A stretch of DNA of 13,347 bases, taken from positions 1 to 13,347 of the forward strand of contig JAICKZ010000051.1 of assembly GCA_025927665.1 (NCBI GenBank). The letters run 5' to 3'. This document shows positions 6,466 through 13,347 of this stretch, piece by piece (positions within the stretch are counted from its first letter, which is position 1; each line of letters begins with the position of its first letter). This stretch comes from Steroidobacteraceae bacterium. Lineage in GTDB: Bacteria > Pseudomonadota > Gammaproteobacteria > Steroidobacterales > Steroidobacteraceae. Made by a program: the position numbers and the translations under genes. The notes under the pieces are model-generated. The model saw only the letters and a program-made list of their open reading frames with translations, had not been told where the DNA came from and searched no databases.

Positions 6466-7983
6466 CTACAAAAAATACAAAGTCATAAAAAACGCCGTGA
6501 TGGTCAGCACAATGGTATAGGGCAAGGCCATCCATAACATACGGCCATAAGATAAGCGTATCAGTGGCGCCAAGGCAGAAGTCAGTAAGAACAAGAACGC
6601 TGCCTGACCATTGGGAGTTGCAATACTCACGATGTTGGTACCCACATTAATCGCAACTGCCAGCTGCTCGAAATTTTTCTGATCGATGATGCCCTCAAGC
6701 AGTGAAGCTTTAACGCCAGAAATATAGATGGTGGCAACAAATACATTATCACTCACCGCAGATAACAATCCTGTGGCGATAAACATCATTGCCAATTGTA
6801 TTTTGCCAGTCAGTGCCAATACCCATTGTGTGAAAGGTTCAAACAAATGTTGATCGTGAATAACGGCGACGATGGCAAAGAACACCACCAATAGTGTCGT
6901 GAATGGCAGTGATACTTCAAAGGCTTTACCAATTCGATGTTCGTCGTTAATGCCATTGAAAGTCGTCGTCAATACAATGATCAATAGACCGATCAGTCCG
7001 ACTTCTGCCCAGTGCATGGTCAATGCAAATACCATCATCATTGCCACGATTGCCTGAATAACAATTTGCGCCCGTTCTCGCGCACCGCGACGTGATGTCA
7101 TTATTGCCGCGTGTTCATTCAGCACTTGATAAACGCGACTTGGTAATTCCGCACCGTAACCAAATAACTTGAAGCGTTCAATCAAAACACACGTCAACGT
7201 ACCCATGATCAATATTGGTATTGATAGCGGGGCAATTTTTAAAAAAAACTGCACAAAATTCCAATCGGCTTGCTTGGCGATCAATAAATTCTGCGGCTCA
7301 CCCACCATGGTCATGACACCGCCCAATGCAGTGCCTATCGCCGCGTGCATCACGAGTCCGCGCAAAAAACCACGGAAAGCATCCAAATCATCATGATGTA
7401 AATACTGAACATCATGATCGGTGGTGAAATCGTGATCTGAGCTGGACCCATTCGTCGCATGCAATTTGCCACAAGCCGCCTGATGATAAATTGAATAAAA
7501 GCCCATTGCTGCGGTCATCACCACTGCAATGACCGTTAACGCATCCAAGAAGGCAGACAACAATGCGGACAGCAGGCATATCAACACTGATAACACCAAG
7601 TGACTGCGTACTCTTAATAACAACGTTGTAAACAATATCTGCAATAACTCTCGCAAAAAATAAATGGCAGTGACCATGAAGATCATCAGCAGAATAACCG
7701 GCATGCCTGTAATTACTTCGTTATAAATAGATCTGGCATTCGTAAGCTGCAGTAGCACTGCTTGAATTGCTATCAAACCACCAGGCTGTAATGGATAACA
7801 TTTCAACGCCATGGCCAGCGTGCCAATAAATTCGGCCAATACCAACCAGCTCGCGGCCATGCCGCCTGCGATATGAAAAACAATAAAATTGATGATCAAA
7901 CAAGCAATGACCGCCCATTTGTACCAGAGCGGCGAGTGACCGAGAAAATTTCGCCAGAAAGCAATGGGAAGTGAATTGTTCAT
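6466..7983 (-). CDS. nhaB: Na+/H+ antiporter NhaB
   Basis: This inner-membrane secondary transporter expels Na+ in exchange for H+, aiding sodium tolerance and pH homeostasis. The 505-residue product aligns along its length with E. coli NhaB from the first residues (FWRNFLGHSP). Shared blocks include AEFIGTLAMALKCYPL, LSAFLDALTV with the functionally important D147, GGVMTMVGEPQNL, SDNVFV with D412, and TPNGQAAFLFLLTSALAPLI. It has about a dozen hydrophobic segments. The cytoplasmic loop at 175-201 is unusually rich in His and Asp, and the C-terminus stops about 15-20 residues earlier than in E. coli. The ATG at 7983 matches the family N-terminus but has no Shine-Dalgarno sequence. A TTG at 8001 has GGAG 10 nt upstream and would add six residues. 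No functional link to the neighbouring genes is apparent. Confidence 0.96.
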   Translation of the reverse strand: MNNSLPIAFWRNFLGHSPLWYKWAVIACLIINFIVFHIAGGMAASWLVLAEFIGTLAMALKCYPLQPGGLIAIQAVLLQLTNARSIYNEVITGMPVILLMIFMVTAIYFLRELLQILFTTLLLRVRSHLVLSVLICLLSALLSAFLDALTVIAVVMTAAMGFYSIYHQAACGKLHATNGSSSDHDFTTDHDVQYLHHDDLDAFRGFLRGLVMHAAIGTALGGVMTMVGEPQNLLIAKQADWNFVQFFLKIAPLSIPILIMGTLTCVLIERFKLFGYGAELPSRVYQVLNEHAAIMTSRRGARERAQIVIQAIVAMMMVFALTMHWAEVGLIGLLIIVLTTTFNGINDEHRIGKAFEVSLPFTTLLVVFFAIVAVIHDQHLFEPFTQWVLALTGKIQLAMMFIATGLLSAVSDNVFVATIYISGVKASLLEGIIDQKNFEQLAVAINVGTNIVSIATPNGQAAFLFLLTSALAPLIRLSYGRMLWMALPYTIVLTITAFFMTLYFL

Positions 7984-8011
7984 GAGGCGCCGTACACGCA
8001 AAGAGCTTCAG

Positions 8012-8015
8012 CTCC
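8012..8015 (-). promoter_or_regulatory. Shine-Dalgarno GGAG favouring a TTG start of nhaB
   Basis: GGAG on the minus strand ends 10 nt before a TTG at 8001-7999, in frame with nhaB and six codons before the ATG at 7983. No comparable site precedes the ATG. The GGAG is also part of a small inverted repeat (GAGC, 4-nt loop, GCTC). The true start is therefore either TTG 8001 by ribosome site or ATG 7983 by homology. Confidence 0.35.
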
Positions 8016-8071
8016 AACTATAACTCTAAACTTTGTCAAGCAAGAGATCATTCATACTACGCTACACGTGT

Positions 8072-8536
8072 TTACTCACTGTCGCTATCAAGCGATTCGT
8101 GATCGAATTGTTGCTCATCTTCCGGATAGATATCGAGTTGCAGCTCTATTCGCAGTGATGCGAGACGCCCAAGCAAGTCAATAGGAAGCGTGATACCGAA
8201 ATTTTTCTTTCCGGCTACACCAATAAAGAAATTTAACCTCCCACCAGTCGCGAAAAAGTTATCAAGCTCGAAAGCGTGTTGCTGAAGTCGATTTAGCCAT
8301 TCGTCAATTGCTTTTTCTAAAGAAGCGCTCTTGGAACTTTTCCAGTTGTCGGTGAGCGACGCGGTCCAATAGCTTTTCCTGTAAATTCCATCTAGTCGCC
8401 TACCTGTAGGCGTTGCTCTAAAATTGCCGGCATTCCAGGTCCGATTTGCAGTGAGGCCAAATATTCCGGAAAGCATGCCCAGGTCAAGGCTTGGGTGTTC
8501 GGCGCGTAACGAAGCCTTATAGGTGTATGGATACAT
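8072..8536 (-). CDS. DUF4279 domain-containing protein
   Basis: A 154-residue soluble protein that I recognise as a DUF4279 family member. Family-like features are an N-terminal beta strand (YTYKASLRAEHPSLDLGML), a short helix with a W-x-AG segment (TWNAGNFRATPTGRRLDG), then SYWTASL (about 55-61). After a helical middle comes a strand-rich second half (RLNFFIGVAGKKNFGITLPIDLLGRLASL), and the tail is very acidic (about 137-154). Molecular function is unknown for the family. I see no signal peptide or membrane segment. Its ATG lies 1 bp after the dnaQ stop on the same strand, so it is almost certainly co-transcribed and translationally coupled with dnaQ. Whether it acts with the polymerase or merely arrived there is unknown. 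The 88 bp to nhaB show no clear terminator. Confidence 0.8.
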   Translation of the reverse strand: MYPYTYKASLRAEHPSLDLGMLSGIFGLTANRTWNAGNFRATPTGRRLDGIYRKSYWTASLTDNWKSSKSASLEKAIDEWLNRLQQHAFELDNFFATGGRLNFFIGVAGKKNFGITLPIDLLGRLASLRIELQLDIYPEDEQQFDHESLDSDSE

Positions 8537-8537
8537 C

Positions 8538-9242
8538 TCAACTCAACATTCGCCAAACTGTTTTACCACCACTGACTTTATCCAAGACAGCAAGAATTTT
8601 TTCATGCTGCGTAACCTCATCACTGGTTGCCTGCAATACTGACAGCACACCCACAGGTCGTGACCATGCTTTATTATCGGTCGAGCTAGTTCCATTATGA
8701 ATCGCATGATCCAAAGACATGATCGATTGACCACCGGTCATTGCTAAATACACATCCAACAATAGTTGCGCATCGAGCAACGCGCCGTGATACTCACGAC
8801 CGGAGTTATCAACACCGAAACGTTTGCACAATGCATCCAGGCTGTTACGTTGACCTGGATACTTACTGCGCGCCATGGGCAAAGTATCAAGCACCATGCA
8901 TAAGTCAGCGACGGTATGAGAATGATTAAGCCGCTTCAGCTCTTCGTTGATGAATGCGACATCGAATGGTGCATTGTGGATAACTAACTCCGCGTCCTTG
9001 ATGAATTCGATGAGTTCATCGACAAGTTCTACAAAAGGTGGTTGTGTGCTCAAAAATTCATTCGTAATGCCATGCACAGCCAAGGCTTCTGGGTCGACCA
9101 CACGATTAGGTTTGCAATACTTATGGAAGGTACGTCCCGTCTTACGACGATTAATAACTTCAATTGCACCAATTTCAATAATGCAATGTCCTTGTGCAGG
9201 ATCGAGTCCAGTGGTTTCAGTGTCAAAAATAATTTGCCGCAT
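8538..9242 (-). CDS. dnaQ: DNA polymerase III epsilon subunit, 3'-5' proofreading exonuclease
   Basis: This is the proofreading subunit of the replicative polymerase. The 234-residue protein has the DEDDh exonuclease motifs: Exo I DTETTG (D7, E9), Exo II HNAPFDVAF (D94), and Exo III-epsilon YHGALLDAQ (H152, D157). A linker leads to a C-terminal segment ending HEKILAVLDKVSGGKTVW, which resembles the polymerase alpha-binding tail of E. coli DnaQ. Length is close to the E. coli protein (243 aa), and every catalytic residue is present. The ATG has GGAA about 7 nt upstream. The aminotransferase gene ends 20 bp before it and the DUF4279 gene starts 1 bp after its stop, so dnaQ sits inside a same-strand run. 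The usual neighbour rnhA is not adjacent. Confidence 0.97.
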   Translation of the reverse strand: MRQIIFDTETTGLDPAQGHCIIEIGAIEVINRRKTGRTFHKYCKPNRVVDPEALAVHGITNEFLSTQPPFVELVDELIEFIKDAELVIHNAPFDVAFINEELKRLNHSHTVADLCMVLDTLPMARSKYPGQRNSLDALCKRFGVDNSGREYHGALLDAQLLLDVYLAMTGGQSIMSLDHAIHNGTSSTDNKAWSRPVGVLSVLQATSDEVTQHEKILAVLDKVSGGKTVWRMLS

Positions 9243-9262
9243 TTCTGTTCCGAATAACTAAA

Positions 9263-10384
9263 TTATTCTAATATCGATTCGCGCACTGCGGCGACAACTT
9301 GTTTCTGTTGTGCTTCGGTTAAGTAAGGATGCATGGGTAAGCTGATCACGCGCGATGCTATTTTTTCAGAGATGGGGAAATCACCTGTCTTATAACCCAA
9401 CCCAGCAAACACTGGCTGTTGATGTAACGGCACGGGATAATGAACCGCAGTTGGGACTCCCTTGGCCTTCATGCGTACTTCGAATTGATCACGGTCAGGT
9501 ACTTCAATGGTGTACTGCGCATAAACACTGGTATTACCCTCGGCACTAAAAGGTGTAACTACTTGCGTACTGACGGGAGCGATTGCGAAAGCATCTTTTA
9601 ACAGTGAACTATATCGCGCACCCAGTTGGGCACGTGCTTGCACTTCATCTTCAAATATTTCCATCTTGGCGAGCAAGACTGCAGCCTGCATGGAATCCAA
9701 GCGACCATTAATCCCCAAGCGCGGATGATGATAACGACGATCCTGTCCATGTACACGAATCTCACGCATTAGTTTGGCCAGCTTGTCATCATCGGTGAAC
9801 AACGCTCCGCCATCACCATATGCACCTAATGGCTTGGAGGGAAAGAATGAAGTCGAGCCAATCGTACTCAATGCACAAGATCGTTTGCCTTTGTATTTTG
9901 CGCCGAAACTTTGCGCGCCATCTTCAATCACTATCAGTCGATGTTTTTTTGCAATGGCGTTGATAGCGTCGAAATCAGCACATTGTCCATACAATGATAC
10001 TGGCATGATGGCTTTGGTGCGTGGCGTGATCGCCGCTTCTATTAACGCTGGATCAATATTATAGGTACGTGGATCGATATCAACGAACACGGCCTTGGCA
10101 CCTGCCAGTGCGATCATTTCGCCGGTGGCAATAAACGTGAATGGTGAAGTGATCACTTCATCATCTCGTCCGATCTCGAGCGCCATCAATGCCATCAACA
10201 ACGTATCCGTACCACTGGATGCAGTAATGCAATGTTTGCTGCCAATGTAATCAGCCAGTTGTTTTTCCAGTTCGATGATCTCTGGGCCCAAAATGTATTG
10301 ACCATGTTCAAGCACTGTTTGCAAACGCGTGTTAACGCTGTTTTGAATGCGACGATATTGAGATTTGAGATCGATAAAATCCAT
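9263..10384 (-). CDS. wbpE: DegT/DnrJ/EryC1 sugar aminotransferase, WbpE-like
   Basis: This is a PLP-dependent nucleotide-sugar aminotransferase. The 373-residue product is very similar in recalled sequence to Pseudomonas aeruginosa WbpE, which aminates UDP-2-acetamido-2-deoxy-3-keto-D-glucuronate on the way to UDP-2,3-diacetamido-mannuronate for O-antigen. Shared stretches include GQYILGPE, ITPRTKAI.PVSLYGQCADFDAINAIA, the PLP aspartate region IEDGAQSFGA (D155, Q158), FFPSKPLG with Schiff-base K184, HGQDRRYHH, SVYAQYT and GVPTAVHYPVPL. By family knowledge, its normal partners are a UDP-GlcNAcA dehydrogenase (WbpB) and an acetyltransferase (WbpD), and neither is in the window. It starts 4 bp after the methyltransferase stop, in the slot that rnhA occupies in related genomes. 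The exact substrate is inferred; a related 3-amino sugar is possible. Confidence 0.88.
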   Translation of the reverse strand: MDFIDLKSQYRRIQNSVNTRLQTVLEHGQYILGPEIIELEKQLADYIGSKHCITASSGTDTLLMALMALEIGRDDEVITSPFTFIATGEMIALAGAKAVFVDIDPRTYNIDPALIEAAITPRTKAIMPVSLYGQCADFDAINAIAKKHRLIVIEDGAQSFGAKYKGKRSCALSTIGSTSFFPSKPLGAYGDGGALFTDDDKLAKLMREIRVHGQDRRYHHPRLGINGRLDSMQAAVLLAKMEIFEDEVQARAQLGARYSSLLKDAFAIAPVSTQVVTPFSAEGNTSVYAQYTIEVPDRDQFEVRMKAKGVPTAVHYPVPLHQQPVFAGLGYKTGDFPISEKIASRVISLPMHPYLTEAQQKQVVAAVRESILE

Positions 10385-10388
10385 GGTG

Positions 10389-11216
10389 TTATTTATCCGG
10401 CCTATGTTGACTTAAACTGGGTTGATTTAAACTGGGTTGATCTAGCGAGGGTTCTTGTAAATGAGGTTGCGGCATGCGAGTAGTGGGTTCTATCAAACCT
10501 CCCACTACTCTGCTACGAATTCTCCAGCGCGGCCGTATCGGGGTGAAAGTGTACACGCGCTTACGAGCAACCAGCATGTAAGCTCCCGCAAGCAACGGCC
10601 ATAGATGATTGCCCATAGCTTCCAGTAGTCGTTGCGACCGCGGTACTGCGCCACCCCATGGCCAGGTAAACAAATAACGTCGCGTATCCGTAACTTCAAA
10701 TCCCAATAGCTTGAGCCAATCACGCAAACGCCGCTCACCAATCAAACGCTCAGTGCCCGGTGGAAAACCTTGCACTGCAAATACATTGCGGGTGCCCCAC
10801 AAAGAGAAAGGTCGAAACCCAAGAATGATCAATTGGCCATCGCCGGATAGTATGCGTTCCACTTCACGTAACAATTCGTGCGGGTCAGGTGTGTCTTCCA
10901 ACGTATGTGGCAACAACACTGCCTCTACAGAATCGGATGCAATCGCCAGACTATCGGTACGCGAGCGTATGGTCATGATGCCATCTATATTATCGACTGC
11001 TTCATAGGTGAGTACCGCTTTGCGTTGTGTGCGAGCTGCATTCATTAATGTATGGGTTTGACCCCAAGCACCAATCTGCAATAATTGCCAACCGAATACG
11101 TGGGTCAGAGCATCGGTTACCAATTTGCATTCAAGTGTATGCACTCGTTGACCTAAATGATCGGCCAGCCAGAAGGAGCGCAGCTCGTGGGGTGATTTAG
11201 GTGTTGCGGTGCTCAT
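10389..11216 (-). CDS. Class I SAM-dependent methyltransferase (gloB-adjacent, YafS-like)
   Basis: A 275-residue methyltransferase of the Methyltransf_11 type that in gammaproteobacteria is characteristically encoded beside gloB. Visible features are a degenerate SAM motif I (LLQIGAWG, 45-52), the acidic and D-rich middle (SDSVEAVLLPHTLEDTPDPHELLREVERIL, given in parts 95-123), then GQLIILGFRPFSLWG (127-141). After about residue 225 the protein becomes basic, and it ends in a tail of three repeats of QPSL type (about 254-270) encoded by a tandem 15-bp DNA repeat. The substrate of this family is not known to me. The ATG at 11216 gives the family N-terminus (MSTATPKSPHELRSFW). The frame is open further to 11348, but that extension would run through the divergent promoter region. 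It leads the minus-strand run to wbpE, dnaQ and the DUF4279 gene. Confidence 0.85.
   Translation of the reverse strand: MSTATPKSPHELRSFWLADHLGQRVHTLECKLVTDALTHVFGWQLLQIGAWGQTHTLMNAARTQRKAVLTYEAVDNIDGIMTIRSRTDSLAIASDSVEAVLLPHTLEDTPDPHELLREVERILSGDGQLIILGFRPFSLWGTRNVFAVQGFPPGTERLIGERRLRDWLKLLGFEVTDTRRYLFTWPWGGAVPRSQRLLEAMGNHLWPLLAGAYMLVARKRVYTFTPIRPRWRIRSRVVGGLIEPTTRMPQPHLQEPSLDQPSLNQPSLSQHRPDK
10406..10450. repeat. Tandem 15-bp repeat, three copies, in the methyltransferase 3' end
   Basis: Units lie at 10406-10420, 10421-10435 and 10436-10450. The first two differ at one position (GTTGACTTAAACTGG, GTTGATTTAAACTGG) and the third is more divergent (GTTGATCTAGCGAGG). The 15-bp length keeps the frame and yields the PSL(D/N/S)Q repeats at the protein C-terminus on the minus strand. 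Slippage expansion is the likely origin. Confidence 0.85.
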
Positions 11217-11261
11217 GCACACATCATACTTGTTCGGTGCGCAGTACGGAATTTTTTGCAT

Positions 11262-11290
11262 GCGACACAGATCTGTGGCCGGTGTATAAG
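11262..11290 (+). promoter_or_regulatory. Candidate gloB promoter with internal 12-bp palindrome
   Basis: In the 149-bp divergent spacer, GCGACA (11262-11267, four of six matches to the -35 consensus) lies 17 bp before TATAAG (11285-11290, five of six to the -10). The perfect palindrome CACAGATCTGTG (11266-11277) occupies the start of the spacer, where a bound protein would block polymerase. Transcription would begin about 70 nt upstream of the gloB ATG. The elements are short, so this is tentative. Confidence 0.3.
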
Positions 11291-11365
11291 ATCGCAGCTT
11301 CGTGCAAAATATACCTGCGCTTGGATACACGTTGCCGTCTGGACACATTGTTGAACTGCAACGTA

Positions 11366-12172
11366 ATGAAACTTCTTAGGTACCGACAACAATTGAACGC
11401 ATTACCAGTTACCGCTGTCACCGCATTCGCCGATAACTATATCTGGTTGGTTCATGGACTGCGCAATCCGAATCAAGTGATTGCCGTTGATCCGGGTGAT
11501 GCACAAGCCGTGAAGCGGGCATTAAAAACAGCCGATTTGCACTTGGCTGGAATCTTGATCACCCACCATCATGCTGATCACACCGGTGGGGTGACCGAAC
11601 TGGTTGAGACTTTTAACGTCCCCTGTTATGCGCCAGCTACCGAAGTGATTCCTGGAGACCCCATTAAAGTTACGGAAGGTGCTCATGTATTATTTGAGCA
11701 ATTGGGATTGGAATTTATCGTACTTGATGTGCCGGGCCATACGGCGGGACACATCGCTTACTTGGGACATGACGCCTTATTTTGTGGGGATACGTTATTC
11801 AGTGCCGGTTGTGGCCGACTGCTGGGTGGTACCGCTGCACAGTTACATCACTCACTTAATCGATTGGCTTCGCTACCGATAAATACACAGGTATATTGCA
11901 CACATGAATACACTGTGGGAAATTTAATGTTTGCCCATACTGTGGAATTGGATAATTCGGCCGTTGTGAGTCATCTGGCACATTGTCAGCGAATGCGTCA
12001 GCAAGACAGACCAACCCTGCCCAGCAGCATCAGCATGGAGCTGAACATAAACCCATTTTTACGGGTAAAAAATGCTACTGTGAAACGTAGCGCAGAACAG
12101 TATGCTGGCGCCGCGTTAGACACTGACCTTGAAATATTTACCGCCTTGCGCGAATGGAAGAATAAGTTTTAG
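11366..12172 (+). CDS. gloB: Hydroxyacylglutathione hydrolase (glyoxalase II)
   Basis: This enzyme hydrolyses S-D-lactoylglutathione to D-lactate and glutathione, the second step of methylglyoxal detoxification in the cytosol. The 268-residue metallo-beta-lactamase fold protein has THHHADHTGG (metal ligands H67, H69, D71, H72), PGHTAGHIAY (H125), LFCGDTLFSAGCGRL (bridging D142) and the THEYT ligand H180. The C-terminus ends in the usual glyoxalase II substrate domain (REWKNKF). It is about 17 residues longer than the E. coli enzyme, mostly at the N-terminus. The ATG at 11366 is chosen because the conserved segment starts soon after (VTAVTAFADNYIWLV). The frame is open back to 11201, but that part lacks family similarity. 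It diverges from the methyltransferase and is followed after 45 bp by mltD, the conserved gene order. Confidence 0.96.
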   Translation: MKLLRYRQQLNALPVTAVTAFADNYIWLVHGLRNPNQVIAVDPGDAQAVKRALKTADLHLAGILITHHHADHTGGVTELVETFNVPCYAPATEVIPGDPIKVTEGAHVLFEQLGLEFIVLDVPGHTAGHIAYLGHDALFCGDTLFSAGCGRLLGGTAAQLHHSLNRLASLPINTQVYCTHEYTVGNLMFAHTVELDNSAVVSHLAHCQRMRQQDRPTLPSSISMELNINPFLRVKNATVKRSAEQYAGAALDTDLEIFTALREWKNKF

Positions 12173-12217
12173 CGATTGTTTGAGCATTGCCCGTTATTTT
12201 GTGGAGATCAGATCAGC

Positions 12218-13347
12218 ATGATTTTGTTTTTTAATCACTGTAAATGGCGCAGCCTCATGCTGGTATGTGCTGTATCTATTGCAGCTTGTAGCACCACTCC
12301 CCCACAAAAAAATTCCACGCTTGCAATTGCAGCGCCGCTGGTAAGAAGCGAGGTTGCCATCACAACAACATCAAGTGATACCGCAACCAATACAACCACG
12401 CAAACCGCCACGACTGACATAACTGGAACATCTGCATCACAAGATGCCTCTTCCACCAAAACAGAAACTCCGCCTGACTGGCTGACGATTGAATCCACAG
12501 TTGTATCATTGGGTGAACAGGATTTACTGGATCGCATTCGCTCTGGTTTTGCATTGAAAGACGTTGTCGACGAACGCGTGAGTCGTGAAGAAGCCTGGTT
12601 CGCCAGCCATCCCGATTATATGGATCGTACTTTCCGTCGCGCCGAACGTTATCTTTACTTCATCGTCAGCGAATTGGAAGCACGCAAGATGCCACTGGAG
12701 TTGGCACTGTTACCGGTTGTAGAGAGTGCATTCAATCCGACTGCATTATCCCGCGCCAAAGCATCTGGATTGTGGCAATTCATTCCTGCGACAGGAAAAC
12801 GCTTTGGCTTAAAGCAAAATAATTATTACGACGGTCGTCGTGACATTGTCGAATCCACGCGCGCCGCACTCGACTACTTTGATTTTCTAGCGCAAGAATT
12901 TGATGGCGACTGGTATCTGGCGATTGCCGCTTATAATTCCGGCGAGATGAATGTCGCGCGAGCGGTGGAACGCAACCGTGCCAAGGGTTTGCCGACCGAT
13001 TTCTTCAGCCTCGAATTGCCGCGCGAAACCGAAGCCTATGTTCCGAAGTTGCTTGCGATGCGCCGCATCATCAGCGACCCAAAAGGCCATGGGCTTGAAT
13101 TCGGTTCACTGCAAAACCAACCTTACTTTGTAAAAGTTGATATCAAAGGACAAATAGATTTGGCGCTCGCGGCTGAATTAGCCAATATGTCGCAGGAAGA
13201 CTTTCTTGCAATTAATCCGGGTTTCAAACGCCGCGTAACCGACCCAAGCGGTCCACACCACTTGCTGATACCCGTACAAAATGAACAGATGTTTTTGGAA
13301 AAGCTCGCGACGTTGCCTGCCAGTAAGCGCGTTCCCACTGTGTTCTA
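12218..13347 (+). CDS. mltD: Membrane-bound lytic murein transglycosylase D, 3' truncated
   Basis: This outer-membrane lipoprotein cuts the glycan strands of peptidoglycan to give 1,6-anhydromuropeptides. The window holds 376 codons and ends before a stop. The signal peptide carries K9 and R11, a hydrophobic stretch and a lipobox IAAC with C24. Serine at +2 suggests outer-membrane sorting. A Thr/Ser-rich linker spans about 25-85. The SLT domain has the catalytic glutamate in LLPVVESAFNP (E169), SGLWQFIPATG (183-193) and AIAAYNSGEMNV (235-246). The post-SLT region (LPRETEAYVPKLLAM, then FVKVDIKGQIDLALAAELA) is typical of MltD. C-terminal LysM repeats are expected beyond the window. GGAG lies 12 nt before the ATG at 12218. 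It follows gloB, as in many gammaproteobacteria. Confidence 0.95.
   Translation, partial: MILFFNHCKWRSLMLVCAVSIAACSTTPPQKNSTLAIAAPLVRSEVAITTTSSDTATNTTTQTATTDITGTSASQDASSTKTETPPDWLTIESTVVSLGEQDLLDRIRSGFALKDVVDERVSREEAWFASHPDYMDRTFRRAERYLYFIVSELEARKMPLELALLPVVESAFNPTALSRAKASGLWQFIPATGKRFGLKQNNYYDGRRDIVESTRAALDYFDFLAQEFDGDWYLAIAAYNSGEMNVARAVERNRAKGLPTDFFSLELPRETEAYVPKLLAMRRIISDPKGHGLEFGSLQNQPYFVKVDIKGQIDLALAAELANMSQEDFLAINPGFKRRVTDPSGPHHLLIPVQNEQMFLEKLATLPASKRVPTVF

Noticed and set aside
8012..8039. A sigma-70 promoter for nhaB: perfect TTGACA at 8039-8034 and TATAGT downstream on the minus strand
   Set aside because: The two boxes are only 11 bp apart, far from the 16-18 bp needed, and no alternative -10 stands at the right distance from TTGACA.
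11201..11365. N-terminal extensions of gloB (back to 11201) and of the methyltransferase (to 11348)
   Set aside because: Each frame is open, but the extra residues match no family N-terminus and would make the divergent genes overlap by about 150 bp across their promoter region.
13123..13338. A minus-strand open frame opposite the end of mltD
   Set aside because: The plus strand here encodes clear MltD sequence in a frame open to the window end. The minus frame is its antisense shadow.
12218..13347. Loss of the LysM domains of MltD
   Set aside because: The gene is cut by the window end with the frame still open, so absence of LysM repeats is not evidence of truncation.
1..13347. A novel defence, mobile or CRISPR-like system
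   Set aside because: No transposase, integrase, nuclease cassette, toxin-antitoxin pair, direct-repeat array or attachment-like duplication could be seen. All long frames are assigned to recognisable families.

Overview
The window is bacterial chromosome, gene-dense, with no tRNA, rRNA, CRISPR array, insertion sequence or phage gene that I can recognise. It reads as a gammaproteobacterium. NhaB, DnaQ, GloB, a GloB-adjacent methyltransferase and MltD all look gammaproteobacterial, and the methyltransferase/gloB/mltD/dnaQ grouping is a known gammaproteobacterial neighbourhood. I cannot place the genus.

Left part (1-2164, plus strand): the C-terminal part of a sigma-54-dependent NtrC-type response regulator, cut by the window start and running into an overlapping membrane sensor histidine kinase. 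Together they form a two-component pair whose target is not visible here.

Centre left (2383-6365, plus strand): a compact four-gene kynurenine operon. The order is 3-hydroxyanthranilate 3,4-dioxygenase (nbaC), a cyclase-family probable kynurenine formamidase, kynureninase (kynU) and kynurenine 3-monooxygenase (kmo). Spacing is 7 bp and then two ATGA overlaps. The enzymes would take N-formylkynurenine to kynurenine, 3-hydroxykynurenine, 3-hydroxyanthranilate and aminocarboxymuconate semialdehyde, which cyclises to quinolinate (NAD precursor). Tryptophan 2,3-dioxygenase and quinolinate phosphoribosyltransferase are not in the window. A 218-bp leader carries two dyad-symmetric elements that could be operators.

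Centre (6466-7983, minus strand): nhaB, a Na+/H+ antiporter, convergent with kmo across a 100-bp spacer rich in short inverted repeats.

Right part (8072-11216, minus strand): a tightly spaced run read right to left. It holds a SAM-dependent methyltransferase, a WbpE-like sugar aminotransferase, dnaQ (replicative proofreading exonuclease) and a DUF4279 protein starting 1 bp after dnaQ. In many gammaproteobacteria rnhA sits between the methyltransferase and dnaQ. Here that slot holds the aminotransferase and no RNase H gene is seen.

Far right (11366-13347, plus strand): gloB (glyoxalase II), divergent from the methyltransferase, followed by mltD (lipoprotein lytic transglycosylase), cut by the window end.

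No gene-free stretch exceeds 300 bases. Most of the content is recognisable housekeeping or catabolic machinery. I see no convincing undescribed system. The best leads are the displaced rnhA slot, the dnaQ-coupled DUF4279 gene, the non-canonical formamidase and the dyads ahead of the kynurenine operon.
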